The translations under genes and the position numbers were made by a program. Below, one piece after another: positions 7,796 through 16,006 of a DNA stretch of 64,000 nucleotides. The stretch lies in contig NZ_KV917377.1 of assembly GCF_002019705.1 (NCBI RefSeq), positions 3,755,649 to 3,819,648 on the forward strand, read 5' to 3'. The first letter of the stretch is position 1; every line of letters starts with the position of its first letter. The notes under the pieces were generated by a model, which did no database searches, was not told where the DNA came from, and was given only the letters and a program-made list of their open reading frames with translations. Source of the DNA: Shouchella patagoniensis (lineage in GTDB: Bacteria > Bacillota > Bacilli > Bacillales > Bacillaceae_D).

Positions 7796-9118
7796 ATGAC
7801 AAATTCTTTAAAAAACACCTATTTTGTCCGCCCGCTTAAATGGGCGGGCGTGCTTTCCCTGTCGATAGTAGTTGTAGGTTGTTCTGAAGAACAAGCAAAT
7901 ACAACAGAAGATGCAATTGAAGAGACGATCTCAATTGAAGGGAGAACAACAGTAACGTATTGGCACAATCATACTGGACGAGGTCTTGAAGCTATTGAAC
8001 AGGTAGCTTCGGACTTTAATGACAGTCAAGAAGATGTATTTGTTCAACCAATATATAGCGCCTCAACTGAAGGTGATGATCAGAGGCTTTTGACAGCTAT
8101 TGCTGGCGGTAATCCCCCTGATCTTGCACATTTTGATCGTTTTAAAGTTGCTCAATATGCAGCAGAGAACTCGCTTGAACCCCTCACTCCGTTTATTGAA
8201 GAAGAAAACTACGATATGGATATCTATTACGACTACGCAGTTGACGAAACAACCTACGAAGAAGATATTTATGCAATGCCCCTTACGACAGATTCCAGGC
8301 TATTATTCTACAACAAAGATCGTTTCAAGGAAGTAGGTCTAGATCCTAACGACCCTCCGCAGACGATTAAAGAACTCGAGCACGCGATTGATAAACTATC
8401 AACAATTGAAGACGGTAGAGTGATGGAACTTGGTATGGTTCCTTGGACTGCACAAGGCTGGTTTTATACATGGGGTTGGGCGTTTGGAGGCGACTTCTAT
8501 GATATGGAGACTGGAGAGTTGACAGTTGACGATCCAAAGAATATCGAGGCGCTTGAATGGCTTGTCTCTATTGCTGACACATATGATGCTGCAACCGTTA
8601 CTAGTTTTGATACAGCTCAGGGTAGTAATGAAATGGACCCCTTCATTCAGGGGATATACAGCATGAAAGTAGATGGACCCTTTTCCATTTCAACGATTAA
8701 TCAATACAACCCTGACTTAAATTACGGAGTGACTCCTGTCCCCACACCAACAGGCGATCATTTTACGACATGGTCCGGTGGAACATCTCTTATTATTCCG
8801 AAAGGTGCCAAAAATGCAAAAGAAGCTTGGGAGTTTATGAAGTACTTGGGTGGTGAAGAAGGACAGCGAACATATAGTGAATTGAACAACCAAATGTCCG
8901 TTATCGATACAGTTAATGAGGAGATTTATGGGGATAACGAAATCATGAAAGAATTTATTGATATCTTGCCAGAATCTAATGCAAGGCCTCCGATACCAAG
9001 TGGGCAGTTGCTATGGAATGAATTAGACCGGGCAGTAGAGTATGCAATCCATGGTCGAGGTGAACCGAGAGCACTGCTAGAAAAGGTTGCTAGAAAAGTA
9101 GCTGAAGCGGAAAAATAG
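7796..9118 (+). CDS. Extracellular sugar-binding lipoprotein of an ABC importer
   Basis: A 440-residue family 1 solute-binding protein. The N-terminal signal ends in a lipobox (SIVVVGC, Cys about residue 27), and the mature part is acidic. TYWHNHTGRGLEAIEQVASDF and AIAGGNPPDLAHFD are typical of maltose/oligosaccharide-binding proteins. ATG 7796 is chosen because GGAGGTG precedes it; the longer open frame is an overlap with the preceding gene. Two permease genes follow immediately. It should capture the sugar or glycoside used by the surrounding dehydrogenases and isomerases. A G+C-rich hairpin lies in the signal-peptide codons. Confidence 0.9.
   Translation: MTNSLKNTYFVRPLKWAGVLSLSIVVVGCSEEQANTTEDAIEETISIEGRTTVTYWHNHTGRGLEAIEQVASDFNDSQEDVFVQPIYSASTEGDDQRLLTAIAGGNPPDLAHFDRFKVAQYAAENSLEPLTPFIEEENYDMDIYYDYAVDETTYEEDIYAMPLTTDSRLLFYNKDRFKEVGLDPNDPPQTIKELEHAIDKLSTIEDGRVMELGMVPWTAQGWFYTWGWAFGGDFYDMETGELTVDDPKNIEALEWLVSIADTYDAATVTSFDTAQGSNEMDPFIQGIYSMKVDGPFSISTINQYNPDLNYGVTPVPTPTGDHFTTWSGGTSLIIPKGAKNAKEAWEFMKYLGGEEGQRTYSELNNQMSVIDTVNEEIYGDNEIMKEFIDILPESNARPPIPSGQLLWNELDRAVEYAIHGRGEPRALLEKVARKVAEAEK
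7829..7850 (+). repeat. G+C-rich hairpin inside the signal-peptide codons of the binding protein
   Basis: CGCCCGC (7829-7835) and GCGGGCG (7844-7850) form a 7-base all-GC stem around an 8-base loop in an otherwise A+T-rich region. There is no T-run after it, so it does not look like a terminator. Confidence 0.6.
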
Positions 9119-9129
9119 GAGGTGGCATA

Positions 9130-10056
9130 ATGGAAAAAACTGAGTTAGGAAAAGCGCCTAAGCTACGTAAAAATAAAAGAAGGTCAAATGAGAGTCTTGC
9201 TGGCTGGTTATTTGCGTTACCGTGGTTAATTGGATTAGCTGTGTTCTTTATTTACCCGTTACTTTCCTCTATTTACTATAGCTTTACAGACTATAGTATT
9301 TTGCAAAGTGGGGATTTTATAGGGCTAGCAAATTATCGCGAGCTTTTTCAAGACGAATTATTTTGGATCTCTATTTATAACACAGTTTATTTTGCTGTTT
9401 TGTTTGTTCCATTAAGCATTATTTTTGGGGTTGCACTTGCGATGGTATTGAATATGCGAGTCCGAGGGATGGCGGTTTATCGAACCATTTTCTTTTTACC
9501 GACATTAGTTCCTCATGTTGCACTTGCAATTTTATGGATTTGGCTTTTGAATCCTCAGTTTGGGCTTGTAAATGCCATGCTCGATTTTTTTGGTATTCAA
9601 GGTCCGCCATGGCTTGGTAGCACCTTTTGGTCAAAGCCTGCTTTGGTTTTAATGTCATTGTGGGGAATTGGGCAGGCAGTCATCATTTATTTGGCTGGAC
9701 TTGGCGATATTTCACAAGAGTATTATGAGGCAGCAGAAGTAGATGGAGCTAGCTTTTTACAAAAGACGTTTCGAATTACTCTGCCTCTTTTAACTCCAGT
9801 TATCTTTTTTAATCTAGTAATGGGTTTTATCGGTGCTTTTCAGCAGTTTACATTACCATACGCAATGACCAATGGAACTGGAAGCCCAGCAGATTCGTTG
9901 ACATTTTATGTAATGTACTTATATGATAACGCTTTCAGTTATTTCCGTATGGGGTATGCATCCGCTATGGCTTGGATTTTGTTTGTGATTATCATGTTGC
10001 TGACAGCAATTGTGTTTTGGAGTTCAAAACGATGGGTTCATTATCAAGGTGATTAA
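9130..10056 (+). CDS. Sugar ABC transporter permease, MalF-like
   Basis: A 308-residue integral membrane protein with a cytoplasmic basic N-terminus (residues 1-22), about six hydrophobic segments and the EAA loop EYYEAAEVDGASFLQKTF with downstream ITLPLLTP, which docks to the ATPase. It starts 11 bases after the binding-protein stop with ribosome site GGAGGTG. It pairs with the MalG-like permease at 10076 to form the membrane channel. No ATP-binding gene lies in this operon. Confidence 0.92.
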   Translation: MEKTELGKAPKLRKNKRRSNESLAGWLFALPWLIGLAVFFIYPLLSSIYYSFTDYSILQSGDFIGLANYRELFQDELFWISIYNTVYFAVLFVPLSIIFGVALAMVLNMRVRGMAVYRTIFFLPTLVPHVALAILWIWLLNPQFGLVNAMLDFFGIQGPPWLGSTFWSKPALVLMSLWGIGQAVIIYLAGLGDISQEYYEAAEVDGASFLQKTFRITLPLLTPVIFFNLVMGFIGAFQQFTLPYAMTNGTGSPADSLTFYVMYLYDNAFSYFRMGYASAMAWILFVIIMLLTAIVFWSSKRWVHYQGD

Positions 10057-10075
10057 TTGAGGAGGAGGCGTTTCT

Positions 10076-10912
10076 ATGGAGGCGACAACAAAAAAACGAG
10101 TAAAACGTATATATGCTCATATTGTACTTATTCTCGCTTCGATTGTTTTTCTGGTCCCATTTATATGGATGGTATCAACTTCTTTTAAACCGATAACGCA
10201 GGTTTTCACGTTTCCTCCTGAATTTATTCCCAGGCCATTTCAGTGGGAGAATTACATTGAGGCAACAAAATATATTCCGTTTTGGACATATACGTATAAT
10301 ACAGCAGTCATAACAGGCTTAAGTACGCTTGGAGTCATTATATCTTGCCCTCTTGTAGCGTATAGTTTTGCTAAGTTACGATGGCGAGGAAGAGATGCGC
10401 TATTTGCTGTTACGATTGGAGTTATGATGATTCCGGCACAAGTTACGATGATTCCATTGTTTTTGCTGTTCAACCAGTTCGGTTGGGTTGGTACGAATTT
10501 GCCATTGATTGTGCCTGCTTTTTTTGGTGTTCCTTTCTCGATATTCTTGCTTAGGCAGTTCTTTAAAGGATTACCAAATACGCTTCGAGAAGCTGCAAAA
10601 ATAGATGGAGCAAGTGAATGGCGCATTTATTGGCAAATCATGTTCCCGCTAGCTAAACCAGCAGTCCTAGCCATTGCTTTATTCCAGTTTATGGCTTCCT
10701 GGACAGACTTTCTTGGTCCATTAATTTATTTAACGGAAGAGGCTTCGTACACGCTTTCTCTCGGTTTGCAGCAATTCCAAAATCAGCAAGGTTCGCAGTG
10801 GCATCTCATGATGGCCGTCTCAACCTTAATGACATTACCGATTATTATTTTGTTTTTCTTTATGCAAAAAACGTTTATTAAAGGGATTACGTTTACAGGG
10901 ATAAAAGGCTGA
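10076..10912 (+). CDS. Sugar ABC transporter permease, MalG-like
   Basis: A 278-residue membrane protein with a first hydrophobic segment (AHIVLILASIVFLVPFIWMV), the usual SFKPITQVFTFPPEFIP loop, and an EAA motif (LREAAKIDGASEWRIYWQI, then FPLAKP) near residue 180. It starts 19 bases after the first permease, with the strong ribosome site GAGGAGGAGG. Second half of the importer channel for the 5899-11787 operon. Confidence 0.92.
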   Translation: MEATTKKRVKRIYAHIVLILASIVFLVPFIWMVSTSFKPITQVFTFPPEFIPRPFQWENYIEATKYIPFWTYTYNTAVITGLSTLGVIISCPLVAYSFAKLRWRGRDALFAVTIGVMMIPAQVTMIPLFLLFNQFGWVGTNLPLIVPAFFGVPFSIFLLRQFFKGLPNTLREAAKIDGASEWRIYWQIMFPLAKPAVLAIALFQFMASWTDFLGPLIYLTEEASYTLSLGLQQFQNQQGSQWHLMMAVSTLMTLPIIILFFFMQKTFIKGITFTGIKG

Positions 10913-11007
10913 AGCAATAAGGTGATAGCAAGTAGCATTCTGTGCCAATGAGAGAAAAGCAGTTCCGCTTCATCTTTTATATAGTAAGGGAGGAAGGGGC
11001 TGGTTTG

Positions 11008-11787
11008 ATGAAAAACAAATTTGCGGCAACTTTATTTACAGTAAGAGAAGAATTAAAAACCGATGGAATCGGACCCGTTTTTAAAGAATTAGCTGATATG
11101 GGGTATGCGGGGCTACAACTTTCAGGTTTACCTGTTGGTTATGACCAGGAGGAAGTGGCATTTCATTTGCAAAAGAACAACGTAGCTGCTGCTGGTATGC
11201 ATGTGCCTTTTGATCGTTTGGCTAATGAGTTTGACCTTGTTAGACAAGAAGCAAAAAAATACGGCACAACCGATTTATTTTGTCCATACTTGCCTGAATC
11301 ACTGAGGTCAGAGGATGGTTATCGAGAGGTAAAACGAGTCCTGAATGAAGTAGCGCACTTAGCTCCAGATTTACGAATTGGGTATCATAACCATGCGTTT
11401 GAGTTTGATACGCGTATTGAGGGGAGAGATGCATTAGCCTATATACTTGAACCTAGTGAAGAAAATAAGATTCTTGCAGAAATTGATGTCTATTGGGTGG
11501 CAAAAGGAGGTCAAGACCCTCTTAACTATATCCAACCTTATAAAGGCAGAATGCCAATCATTCATTTAAAAGATATGACGACGGATGAAGAAGAAACATT
11601 TGCTGAAGTGGGGACGGGGTCAATTGATTTTCTCCCAATATTAAAATGGGGTGAACAACATGGGATTGAATGGTATGTTGTCGAGCAGGATGTGTGCAAA
11701 AGCAACCCGATGACTAGTTTGCAATTAAGTCTAACGAATTTGCACAAATATGCGGTTGAGTTAGTTAATGTTAAGACAAAAAAGTAA
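11008..11787 (+). CDS. Second sugar phosphate isomerase/epimerase-like TIM barrel
   Basis: A 259-residue paralogue of the protein at 5899. The metal ligands are again complete: Glu in YHNHAFEF, Asp in LAEIDVYW, His in IIHLKDM and Glu in WYVVEQDV. EVGTGSIDFLPIL matches the EVGSGVMDF stretch of the first barrel. ATG 11008 follows GGGAGGAAGGGG at good spacing; the longer frame from 10942 reads through the intergenic region. Last gene of the operon, 95 bases after the permease. Having two such barrels suggests two successive steps or two substrates. Confidence 0.85.
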   Translation: MKNKFAATLFTVREELKTDGIGPVFKELADMGYAGLQLSGLPVGYDQEEVAFHLQKNNVAAAGMHVPFDRLANEFDLVRQEAKKYGTTDLFCPYLPESLRSEDGYREVKRVLNEVAHLAPDLRIGYHNHAFEFDTRIEGRDALAYILEPSEENKILAEIDVYWVAKGGQDPLNYIQPYKGRMPIIHLKDMTTDEEETFAEVGTGSIDFLPILKWGEQHGIEWYVVEQDVCKSNPMTSLQLSLTNLHKYAVELVNVKTKK

Positions 11788-11807
11788 GCTGGTCCGAGTG
11801 TGCCAAC

Positions 11808-12656
11808 TTACTCAGAAGTGGCTTGGCGCTTGTATTGTTCAGGCGTCAAGCCTGTTAATTGTTTAAACACTTTGGTGAAATGAGAGGGATAATTAAAACC
11901 AACTTGGTAACATATTTCTGTCACACTTGCTGTACTTAAAAGAAATTCGATTTTCGCTTGATTAACACGTCGTTGGTACAAGTATTTGAAAATGGTTACA
12001 CCTGTCATCTCTTTAAATATTTTGGCTAAATGGTATTTACTCATATGTAGTGCTTCTTCAATTGCTTCTAGACGAAGGTCTTCATGGTAGTGTGTTTCAA
12101 TAAAAGAAACAACGGCCTGGACTGTTTTTTCTTTTTGGCTATTTAATTCAGGGGTTGGTTCGTGTATCCTTGTCCAATACGATGAGAGAAACGCTAAGAA
12201 ATCCATGAAAGCAAGTTGAAAGCGCGCGTTTTCTTCTGTTTGAAGCAATTTCTGACTTGTATGAAGACGTTTCAAGTGTTGTTCTACTTCTTTTTGATCT
12301 TCGCCACTGAAGGATAGGCGCAAAGGTTTCACTCTTGAAAAAGGACTGAGCATTTGGGGATAGCCCATTGTATCAAAGACTCTGTTGAAATAAGTTTGAT
12401 TAAAGTGCAGGGTCGAACGAACGTATGGATGCGTTCGAAATAGTTTAGGGCAATGGAGTGTTAGTCCATTCATTAAAATTAAATCGCCAGGAGTGAGGTT
12501 TAGTATCTGATCGCCAATCAAATAGGTGCATTTCCCATTATGAAAATAATAGATTTCTGCTAGTTCATGGGAATGAAATGAAAGGTTATGTTCATTTTTA
12601 TGATCTTCCATATAATTGAAATTTAAGTTCTCCTTAATGGAGAGAGGGCCGTTCAT
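11808..12656 (-). CDS. AraC family regulator with cupin sensor
   Basis: A 282-residue protein: cupin region FHSHELAEIYYFHNGKCTYLI and LNLTPGDLILMNGLTLHC, then a C-terminal two-HTH AraC domain (LEAIEEALHMSKYHLAKIFKEMTG and VTEICYQVGFNYPSHFTKVFKQLTG, ending TPEQYK). ATG 12656 overlaps the stop of the preceding dehydrogenase as ATGA, so translation is coupled; AAAGGAGAGG is the ribosome site. It probably controls its own minus-strand operon and perhaps the importer operon, which ends 20 bases away on the other strand. Confidence 0.9.
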   Translation of the reverse strand: MNGPLSIKENLNFNYMEDHKNEHNLSFHSHELAEIYYFHNGKCTYLIGDQILNLTPGDLILMNGLTLHCPKLFRTHPYVRSTLHFNQTYFNRVFDTMGYPQMLSPFSRVKPLRLSFSGEDQKEVEQHLKRLHTSQKLLQTEENARFQLAFMDFLAFLSSYWTRIHEPTPELNSQKEKTVQAVVSFIETHYHEDLRLEAIEEALHMSKYHLAKIFKEMTGVTIFKYLYQRRVNQAKIEFLLSTASVTEICYQVGFNYPSHFTKVFKQLTGLTPEQYKRQATSE

Positions 12657-13744
12657 AGGACCCTCTCCTTTGGCACAATCCATTCAGCTTTTTGTTGTGC
12701 AAGCAAGCACAACTCTGCCGCTTTAAAAGCATGTTCTTGCGTCATCGCATGTTCAGTGCGATTTAAGCAGTCTAGAATGAGTTCTCCAAAAAATGGGTAG
12801 CCAACCTTTCCTTTTAAGGAAAAATGTTGTTCTCCATTCTCATTAACCAAATAAAGGTGGTCACCACTTTCTTCCCGTGCCACATCCACATACTTACGAA
12901 TTTCAATTGTCCCTTTTGTACCGGTTATAAATGTTCGTCCGTCTCCCCAAGTACTTAGTCCATCTGGAGTATGCCAATCGACTTTAAAGAACTGCGTCGC
13001 ACCGTTGTCACCAACAAGAGTAGCATCACCATAGTCCTCTAATTCTGGATGCTCGGGGTTGTTGTAGTTTGCTACCTTACTATGAAGAATTTTGGCCTCT
13101 TTGCAACCAGCATAAAACAGAAACTGTTCAATTTGATGACTACCAATGTCACATAAAATGCCACCGTATTTCTCTTTCTGGAAAAACCAATTAGGTCTGT
13201 TATGTGCATTGAGTCGGTGTGGACCAAAGCCAGTCAGTTGGAGCACTTGACCAATTGCTCCTTGTTGAATAAGTTCTCCAGCATAAACAGCTGATTCCAC
13301 ATGTAACCTTTCGCTATAATAAACCATATACTTTCTACCTGTACGCTCAACTGTTGCACGGGCAAGTTCAAGCTGTTCAAGTGTTGTAAAGGGCGTTTTG
13401 TCTGTAAAGTAATCTTTTCCAGCTTCCATAGAGCGAACGCCAAGGCTCGCACGATGTGAAGGGATGGCTGCAGCTGCAATGAGCTGAATTGAAGAGTCTT
13501 CAAGTATTTCTTGCTCTGATGAGGCGACATGTACGTTGGGGAACGCTTCGATAAAATCGGCCAGCTTATCTTGGTCGGGATCAAAAACGGACGCAAGTGT
13601 AGCACCGGCTTCAATTAAGCCATGACACATTCCGTAAATGTGACCATGATCGAGTGCAATTGCTGCGAATAAAAATTCTCCTTCTTTCACAACTTTATTT
13701 GGTTTTCCTTTAGGTGCATAAGTCATCCCATCTTGTTTGCCCAT
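12653..13744 (-). CDS. Gfo/Idh/MocA family dehydrogenase (third of four), divergent motifs
   Basis: A 363-residue member with the late active-site region YGGILCDIGSHQIEQFLFY (Asp and His retained). It is unusual in two places: the nucleotide loop reads LDHGHIYGMCHGLIEAG rather than GxGxxG, and the E-K-P motif is D-K-T (DYFTDKTPFTT). Lys is therefore kept. ATG 13744 is used because TTGAGGAGG precedes it. It ends in an ATGA overlap with the AraC gene and starts 11 bases after the stop of another dehydrogenase, so the three form one operon. The cofactor is uncertain because of the altered loop. Confidence 0.82.
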   Translation of the reverse strand: MGKQDGMTYAPKGKPNKVVKEGEFLFAAIALDHGHIYGMCHGLIEAGATLASVFDPDQDKLADFIEAFPNVHVASSEQEILEDSSIQLIAAAAIPSHRASLGVRSMEAGKDYFTDKTPFTTLEQLELARATVERTGRKYMVYYSERLHVESAVYAGELIQQGAIGQVLQLTGFGPHRLNAHNRPNWFFQKEKYGGILCDIGSHQIEQFLFYAGCKEAKILHSKVANYNNPEHPELEDYGDATLVGDNGATQFFKVDWHTPDGLSTWGDGRTFITGTKGTIEIRKYVDVAREESGDHLYLVNENGEQHFSLKGKVGYPFFGELILDCLNRTEHAMTQEHAFKAAELCLLAQQKAEWIVPKERVL

Positions 13745-13755
13745 CGTTCTCCTCC

Positions 13756-14916
13756 TCAATGACTACTAGATACATCAAGTGTAGTCTCGCTTGCTATGTT
13801 TTTTCCTTTGGATTCATTTATTCGTTTTTTAAGTTGTTTCTCGTACTCTGCTTCATTAAGTGGTAATGGTACCCAATTGTCTATCCAAGTGGAAAGTTGC
13901 ATGGCATTTGATAGCGTAAGTCCATAAATACCTTCTTCACCAGGAGCTATTAATTGTTCACCTTGTAAAATTGCATGAACGAAATTTTGTGTAATACCCT
14001 GATGATCTGTTGATTCTTCTTTTATTTCCACTTCAACTAGCCGATGTTTTGGCTCACCAAAACCCCCTGTGTACGAATCGTTGAATTTAGGTTCTGATGT
14101 TTCGAGTTGCCAAAAAGTAAGTTTGCCATCTTCTATCACTACTTTTCCTAATGTTCCCGTCACCTCAAGCCGATTAGTTCCAGGGCTTTCTGCAGTCGTT
14201 GTAATAAAGACACCCGTTGCCCCAGATGCATATTCGAGGTAAGCGGTTACTTCATCTTCCACCTCAATGTCACGGTATTTTCCAAATGAACAGAAAGAAC
14301 GGATTCGCATTGGTTCCATACCGATCAACCAGCCCCATAAATCCAATTGATGTGGGCATTGATTGATTAGCACCCCGCCGCCTTCACCAGCCCATGTTGC
14401 ACGCCAATTGCTTGAGTCGTAGTAACTTTGGGAGCGATACCAATTTGTAATAATCCAATTCATACGCCTGATGGAACCTAACTCGCCTTCTTGAATGAGG
14501 TCACGCAGCTTCTGATAAATTGGTTTTGTACGTTGATTGTACATAAGTGAAAAAACAAGATTGCTTGAAGATGCGGCTTCATTCATTTCCCGTACTTCAC
14601 TTGTAAAGACGCCAGCTGGCTTTTCACATAATACGTGTAACCCAGCAGCAAATGCTTTTTTCGCTAGGCGTGGATGACTGTAGTGAGGGGTAGCAATAAG
14701 AACGGCATCAATTAATCCCGATTCAAAAAAAGCATCTTCATCAGTAAAAAGCGGTACGGTGTCACCGTAATGTTGTTTTAATTCTTGTATCCGTTTTGGT
14801 CGTTCTTCAAGTAAGGCACCAAGTGAAGCGCCAATTACACGTCCGTTATGAATGTAAGATGCATGTGAGGTGCCCATGTTTCCGAGTCCAATTACGCCAA
14901 TGCGAATGAATTCCAT
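13756..14916 (-). CDS. Gfo/Idh/MocA family dehydrogenase (fourth of four)
   Basis: A 386-residue canonical member: IGVIGLGNMGTSHASYI is the NAD(P) loop, VLCEKPAGVF the E-K-P motif, and GGGVLINQCPHQLDLWGW the His-bearing active-site segment (Asp replaced by Asn). ATG 14916 is chosen because AAAGGAGAGG precedes it; the longer frame adds an unrelated basic stretch. First gene of a minus-strand operon with the dehydrogenase at 12653 and the AraC gene. It likely oxidises or reduces a sugar-like substrate. Confidence 0.87.
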   Translation of the reverse strand: MEFIRIGVIGLGNMGTSHASYIHNGRVIGASLGALLEERPKRIQELKQHYGDTVPLFTDEDAFFESGLIDAVLIATPHYSHPRLAKKAFAAGLHVLCEKPAGVFTSEVREMNEAASSSNLVFSLMYNQRTKPIYQKLRDLIQEGELGSIRRMNWIITNWYRSQSYYDSSNWRATWAGEGGGVLINQCPHQLDLWGWLIGMEPMRIRSFCSFGKYRDIEVEDEVTAYLEYASGATGVFITTTAESPGTNRLEVTGTLGKVVIEDGKLTFWQLETSEPKFNDSYTGGFGEPKHRLVEVEIKEESTDHQGITQNFVHAILQGEQLIAPGEEGIYGLTLSNAMQLSTWIDNWVPLPLNEAEYEKQLKKRINESKGKNIASETTLDVSSSH

Positions 14917-15018
14917 TGAATCCTCTCCTTTTTGTTGCATTACCCATAGTGTAGTGTGCTTCAGGAATAAAGGCTTTTTCAGCATTGCGTATTTAAGCAT
15001 TGTATTTATACGTTATTG

Positions 15019-15885
15019 TCATCGATACCGATGTTCGAGCCGGTATTGATGAGGAGTGATATTTGTTTCACGTTTAAACATCTGAATGAAATACGACACA
15101 TTCGATAGACCAATACGTGTACATATGGCATCTAGTGATAAGTCACTTGTTTGTAGCAAGTGACACGCTTCTTTAATACGTCTTGCGGTCAAGTAAGCTG
15201 TTATGCTGCTTCCGGTTTCAACTCTGAATATTTTTGATACATACGATTTGGACAAATACAACTCATCAGCTAGTTCTTCTAAATGAAATGTCTCCCCGAG
15301 GTGAGCCTCAATCCAGCGCATAATTCGTTCTGCATAATGCAAATTCCGTGTTGATAAAGTTGGCGAGTGATTTTTTAATTGATGTTGGACATAGCTTAAT
15401 AGTTGGATGAGCAACAAGTTTTCTCGATCAACTCGCTCTTTGAAAGAACATGTACGAATGGTTTTGTCATATGTATCACATAGTCGTTTGATGTAGGAGA
15501 AATCGTCTGAGAAGTCAATAAATTGATTATGGAAAGTATCATTTTGTATGTGGTGAAAAAACTGAACCATCGATGGGTACACATGTAAAATCCGCTCTGT
15601 ATGAAGAGGATCAAAGTGAAGCGTTGCGCGCTCATATGATACGTCTTTTACAGGCGCAACATGGTGCAACTGAAAAGGCTGGAAAAAGAAAAGCCTACCA
15701 TTTTTAATTGGGGTCATTCTTTGGTTCAGTACAATATTTCCTGATCCTTTAAAAATGATTAATAGCTCAAAACCTTGATGCCAATGGTAATAACCGTTGT
15801 AATCTTCTGGTAAAAATAGCTTATTATTATGCCAATCGAGTGTTTGTTTATTCTTAGGAATTAATTGGAATAACGGTTTTTTCAT
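15019..15885 (-). CDS. AraC family regulator divergent from the GH88 operon
   Basis: A 288-residue protein with an N-terminal cupin (GYYHWHQGFELLIIFKGSGNIV) and a C-terminal two-HTH domain (LEELADELYLSKSYVSKIFRVETG and LDAICTRIGLSNVSYFIQMFKRETN, ending TPHQYR). It is transcribed away from the GH88-ABC operon, with 121 bases between the starts, so it is the likely local activator of that operon. It lies 102 bases after the start of the dehydrogenase operon on the same strand and could also be read into it. Confidence 0.9.
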   Translation of the reverse strand: MKKPLFQLIPKNKQTLDWHNNKLFLPEDYNGYYHWHQGFELLIIFKGSGNIVLNQRMTPIKNGRLFFFQPFQLHHVAPVKDVSYERATLHFDPLHTERILHVYPSMVQFFHHIQNDTFHNQFIDFSDDFSYIKRLCDTYDKTIRTCSFKERVDRENLLLIQLLSYVQHQLKNHSPTLSTRNLHYAERIMRWIEAHLGETFHLEELADELYLSKSYVSKIFRVETGSSITAYLTARRIKEACHLLQTSDLSLDAICTRIGLSNVSYFIQMFKRETNITPHQYRLEHRYR

Positions 15886-15956
15886 AGGAATAAGTTATCC
15901 TCCATTTGAACAACAAAACAATATTTTTCATCATTGTATCATTACTTTTTCAATTT

Positions 15957-15970
15957 TGATAGCGCTATCA
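15957..15970 (+). promoter_or_regulatory. Perfect 14-base palindrome, cre-like operator of the GH88 operon
   Basis: TGATAGCGCTATCA is a perfect palindrome 37 bases before the GH88 start. It matches the CcpA consensus TGWAARCGYTWNCW at 13 of 14 positions (T for A at position 4). Catabolite repression by CcpA is the likely reading; a LacI-family repressor would also bind such a site. Confidence 0.65.
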
Positions 15971-16006
15971 TTAAAGGAATCGATTTAACTTAAAAGGAGG
16001 ATGACG

